Shown here: in pieces, positions 61,301 to 64,000 of the stretch | How positions within the stretch are numbered: the stretch's first letter is position 1 | How the letters are laid out: every line of letters starts with the position of its first letter | Assembly (NCBI GenBank): GCA_026413225.1 | Contig: CM048557.1 | Span: 64,222,987 to 64,286,986, forward strand | Length of the DNA stretch: 64,000 nt | DNA from: Otis tarda | Lineage: Eukaryota > Chordata > Aves > Otidiformes > Otididae | Direction: 5' to 3' | The notes under the pieces: model-generated | Told to the model about the DNA's origin: nothing | The model's input: only the letters and a program-made list of their open reading frames with translations | Databases searched by the model: none | Program-made: the position numbers and the translations under genes

Positions 61301-64000
61301 GACCTCTTACTGGTGTTCACAAGTGTCTGAGCTAAAATTAGTTTCCCTTGGAAGGCAGCTGCAGAATATTTGAGATTCCATGACTTAATGCATATCACCC
61401 ATATGCTAATTTAGCAGACAAGAAAGATTGTCATGGAGGGTATCAGAGTGAGTCACGCTAGAAACCTAAAATCACGTTATACATGATAGTGCCTTGCAGA
61501 AACTGACTTCTGCCACTCCAGTGCCTGGGGAGACAAGGCTCAGTGTACATTATACAACTCTGAATTTTTCACATGCCACGTGGCATTTGTGCAAACGAGA
61601 GAACTAGTCATTATTTGCTCAGGCAATGATCTGATTTGCATGCGAAAGCCAATGCTTGTAGACAAAAGCATAGAACCAAAGATATTTGTAGACTTCGAAT
61701 AAGCAAAAGCAGTCGTAAATGTTTTTATTATTTCAACAATTCAGCTGGTGGAGAGGGACATTAAGATACAAATCCAAATTCAGTACTAACTGAACACAAT
61801 ACCCCCGGATCACTACCCTTCCTTTGTAAAGTGGTATTGGACTTACTTCAACTAGAGATTAAACAAAATGATCCCAGCTGTCCCATGGTGGGATGGATAC
61901 AGGAGGGAAGGGGATGCCGTGCTGTCAGAGGGCTGCAGCAGAATGACCCAGCACATCACAACATTTTACATCTTCTGGAAAGAGGAGATGCTGCCCCGTG
62001 TATCTTCTACACAAGTCTTCCTTCTCTCCAGTGACCCACCACAGGGCAAACATACCTATAAGATCTTATTGGAGGTTTTTCAGTTTACTGTAATGGTCTT
62101 AATGACATTTTTCACCTTTGGGCTCTGAAGCACCAACTCTATTTCTCTCATCTGTATTTTATTCTCTGCACAGCTGGGCACAGGAAAGCAGAAAAGACTG
62201 GATTTGAGACCCCACTGTATTTCCAGATGTGACTTCCTGATACTTGGCTGTGCGTCCCGCAGCTGTGACAGTCACTGCTGTCCCTCCCTGCAGCCCAATC
62301 CCCCTGCCCACTGGAGTGTTGGCTCTGGTACCTCTGCTTCACATCTGGGGAGCAATAATAAGGCCAGAGTGGCAGCTTTCTGTATGAATAGATACATTCC
62401 TGATGAACTAAACCACCCCGGTATCAGAGTATCCGGATCCCAGCCACACTACGCTGTGAGTTTATGGATGCAGCAAGACGATTCCTAGCCATGGGGATGT
62501 AATTAATCACCGCAAATCCTTAGTGTATTCAGTCAGCAGTTTGTAAACCTGTTTTCTCCATCCCAAACTCCTGTGTCCATGGCTCTGAAGCTTCTCAGGG
62601 GAAAAAGTTTGGCAGGAGGACCTTTTGCAGCACTTACTGCTTGCTTCAATATATGGCTTATTTACCAGTGAAAGGAGCCAGATGGAAAGTGGTCTCTGTG
62701 GTTTTATTTCAGCCAGACGACTTTGTCCGCATGGAACTGCCTATTCAATAGCTCGCTGTAGAATATTTTATACCTGGCTCAGATGTATCCAGGATAAGAA
62801 GAATCCTTCCAGTCACACTTCACCTTTCTTCAAAGTAGGCTCCTCAACAGAGAATCTCAACTATAAGTTTCATCTTTCTGGGCTCAGAAGCTTCAGACAG
62901 GTGAAGCTACTGCTGCTTCAATAAGTTATAAAAATACTCTATAAAATGACAAAAAAATAAACTGGCTAAAATAATTTAACAGCTCGTGACTGCAGTTTAA
63001 GACATGCTGTCATAAAAATGCAGCAGCAATACAAAATATTGAATTAGTAATACAGCTTCAGGAGAGTAAAAAACAGTATTTGGCATGAAACTCACCCCCT
63101 CATTAAAGGCAGAGGTCCCCGCATCAGTTGTGCTTTCTGTCCACACACCGGAATTCCTCTGGTTTGTTTGATTAAGGAAACAGAGACAAAATTTAACTTC
63201 GCACTGTTGTTAAGCTGATACTCACAGCTTCTCAAACTCTAGCAGGTTCAATTAGTCAAGCTTTAACTGAGGACTTTGTGAACAACTTGCTTCCCCTCTT
63301 TGCCACTGTCAGACACAAGTTTCTCCTAATTTAGGCAAACACCAGATTTGAGGGGAACCAAAATACATTTTTTTCTTCCTAAACTTTATGGAAAGGTGTG
63401 CAGATCACCACCAGAAATGGTGCAGTATAAGGCACTGGAAAGCCGTTTTAGACCCTCTCACTTTCCCTTGCATTATATGATAATGGTGTTGGTGAATATT
63501 CACATTTTCTTCACCAAAATACACAGAAACACACTTCAACATTTAAAAGTGACCCCACAATTTCATCTTAAAGTTCAGAGCAAGCTGGCGAGGCTGTCCG
63601 GAGGCAGCTCACCCTAGACGTCGCTACAAGAACTTAGGAAATGTACCACCATCATTAACCCACCAGATAAATGCAAACTGACTCAGCAGTGTCGGTTCCT
63701 GCTTAAAGTGAGCCAGCTTTCAGCGTTGCTGTGGACCTGCTTGTACATCAAAATGGGCCAGGGCTGCTTGGGAATGGAGAATGGAACAGCATCCACAAGA
63801 AAAGCAACTGTACAGCCCCTCCTTGGTGCTCTAAACAGTGATACACTTGCTGGTGTGTTCAGCACGTTATCAGTAGTGGACTAGACTATTTTATCAGGGG
63901 TAACATCCAGTGTGGTCAATAATACCAATAAATCCAATGCTCAGCAATTGAAAATTTACATCCAATAGCTGGCATACAAATCCTCAGTGATACCTCATGA
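58307..64000. other. Unique stretch to window end
   Basis: No gene, SINE or LINE recognised. Short A-runs occur near 58645 and 60601. An 80-codon minus-strand frame (60358-60597) is preceded by a T-run and AG, but it runs to a stop with no distinctive motif. Open frames near 60.7, 61.9, 62.2 and 63.4 kb are short and unrelated to any family I know. Confidence 0.55.

Noticed and set aside
1-64000. Endogenous retrovirus or LTR element, CRISPR array, tRNA or rRNA gene, or multi-gene cassette
   Set aside because: I looked for paired long terminal repeats, recognisable retroviral protein motifs, regularly spaced direct repeats, tRNA box patterns and operon-like gene packing on both strands, and saw none. 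Heavily diverged solo elements could still be missed by eye.

Overview
The window looks like bird nuclear DNA. The diagnostic signal is six copies or pieces of the CR1 LINE, several of which keep the avian-type 3' end (ATTCTATGATTCTATG-like octamer repeats, seen in reverse as CATAGAATCATAGAATGG). A much older MIR-type SINE relic also points to an amniote. I estimate repeats cover only about 3 percent, the bases are moderately AT-rich, and there is no operon-like packing of open frames. All of this fits avian intergenic or deep intronic sequence.

Layout. 1-4.3 kb is unique AT-rich sequence with two back-to-back perfect hairpins near 2.8 kb. At 4.3-4.75 kb two CR1 3' pieces lie in the same orientation and repeat the same segment. 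4.75-12.85 kb is unique sequence with short homopolymers and a 17-bp tandem duplication. A 427-bp CR1 (minus strand) follows at 12.85-13.28 kb with a readable end of its ORF2. 13.3-20.5 kb is unique, ending with a Z-DNA-type TG tract and an old CR1 at 20.5 kb. 20.7-41.9 kb is a long stretch without recognisable elements; it holds AT-rich, homeodomain-site-dense blocks that resemble vertebrate conserved non-coding elements. A younger CR1 (plus strand) sits at 41.94-42.31 kb, its last 116 codons uninterrupted. 42.3-49.1 kb holds a few splice-flanked open segments on the minus strand. A degraded CR1 split by a 27-bp poly(A) lies at 49.08-49.35 kb, and a MIR-like SINE at 51.2 kb. The rest, to 64 kb, is unique, with three hairpins, a CpG-richer block at 53.3-54.1 kb and a cluster of homeodomain and POU-type sites at 57.4-57.7 kb.

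I recognise no host protein-coding gene, tRNA, rRNA, CRISPR array or organised multi-gene system. The open frames are short and mostly consistent with chance. A handful have good splice-like borders and are listed at low confidence, because window-scale chance predicts about as many. If a host gene spans this window, what is visible would be mainly its introns. I found no convincing undescribed system; the best leads are the candidate regulatory blocks and a few structural DNA motifs.
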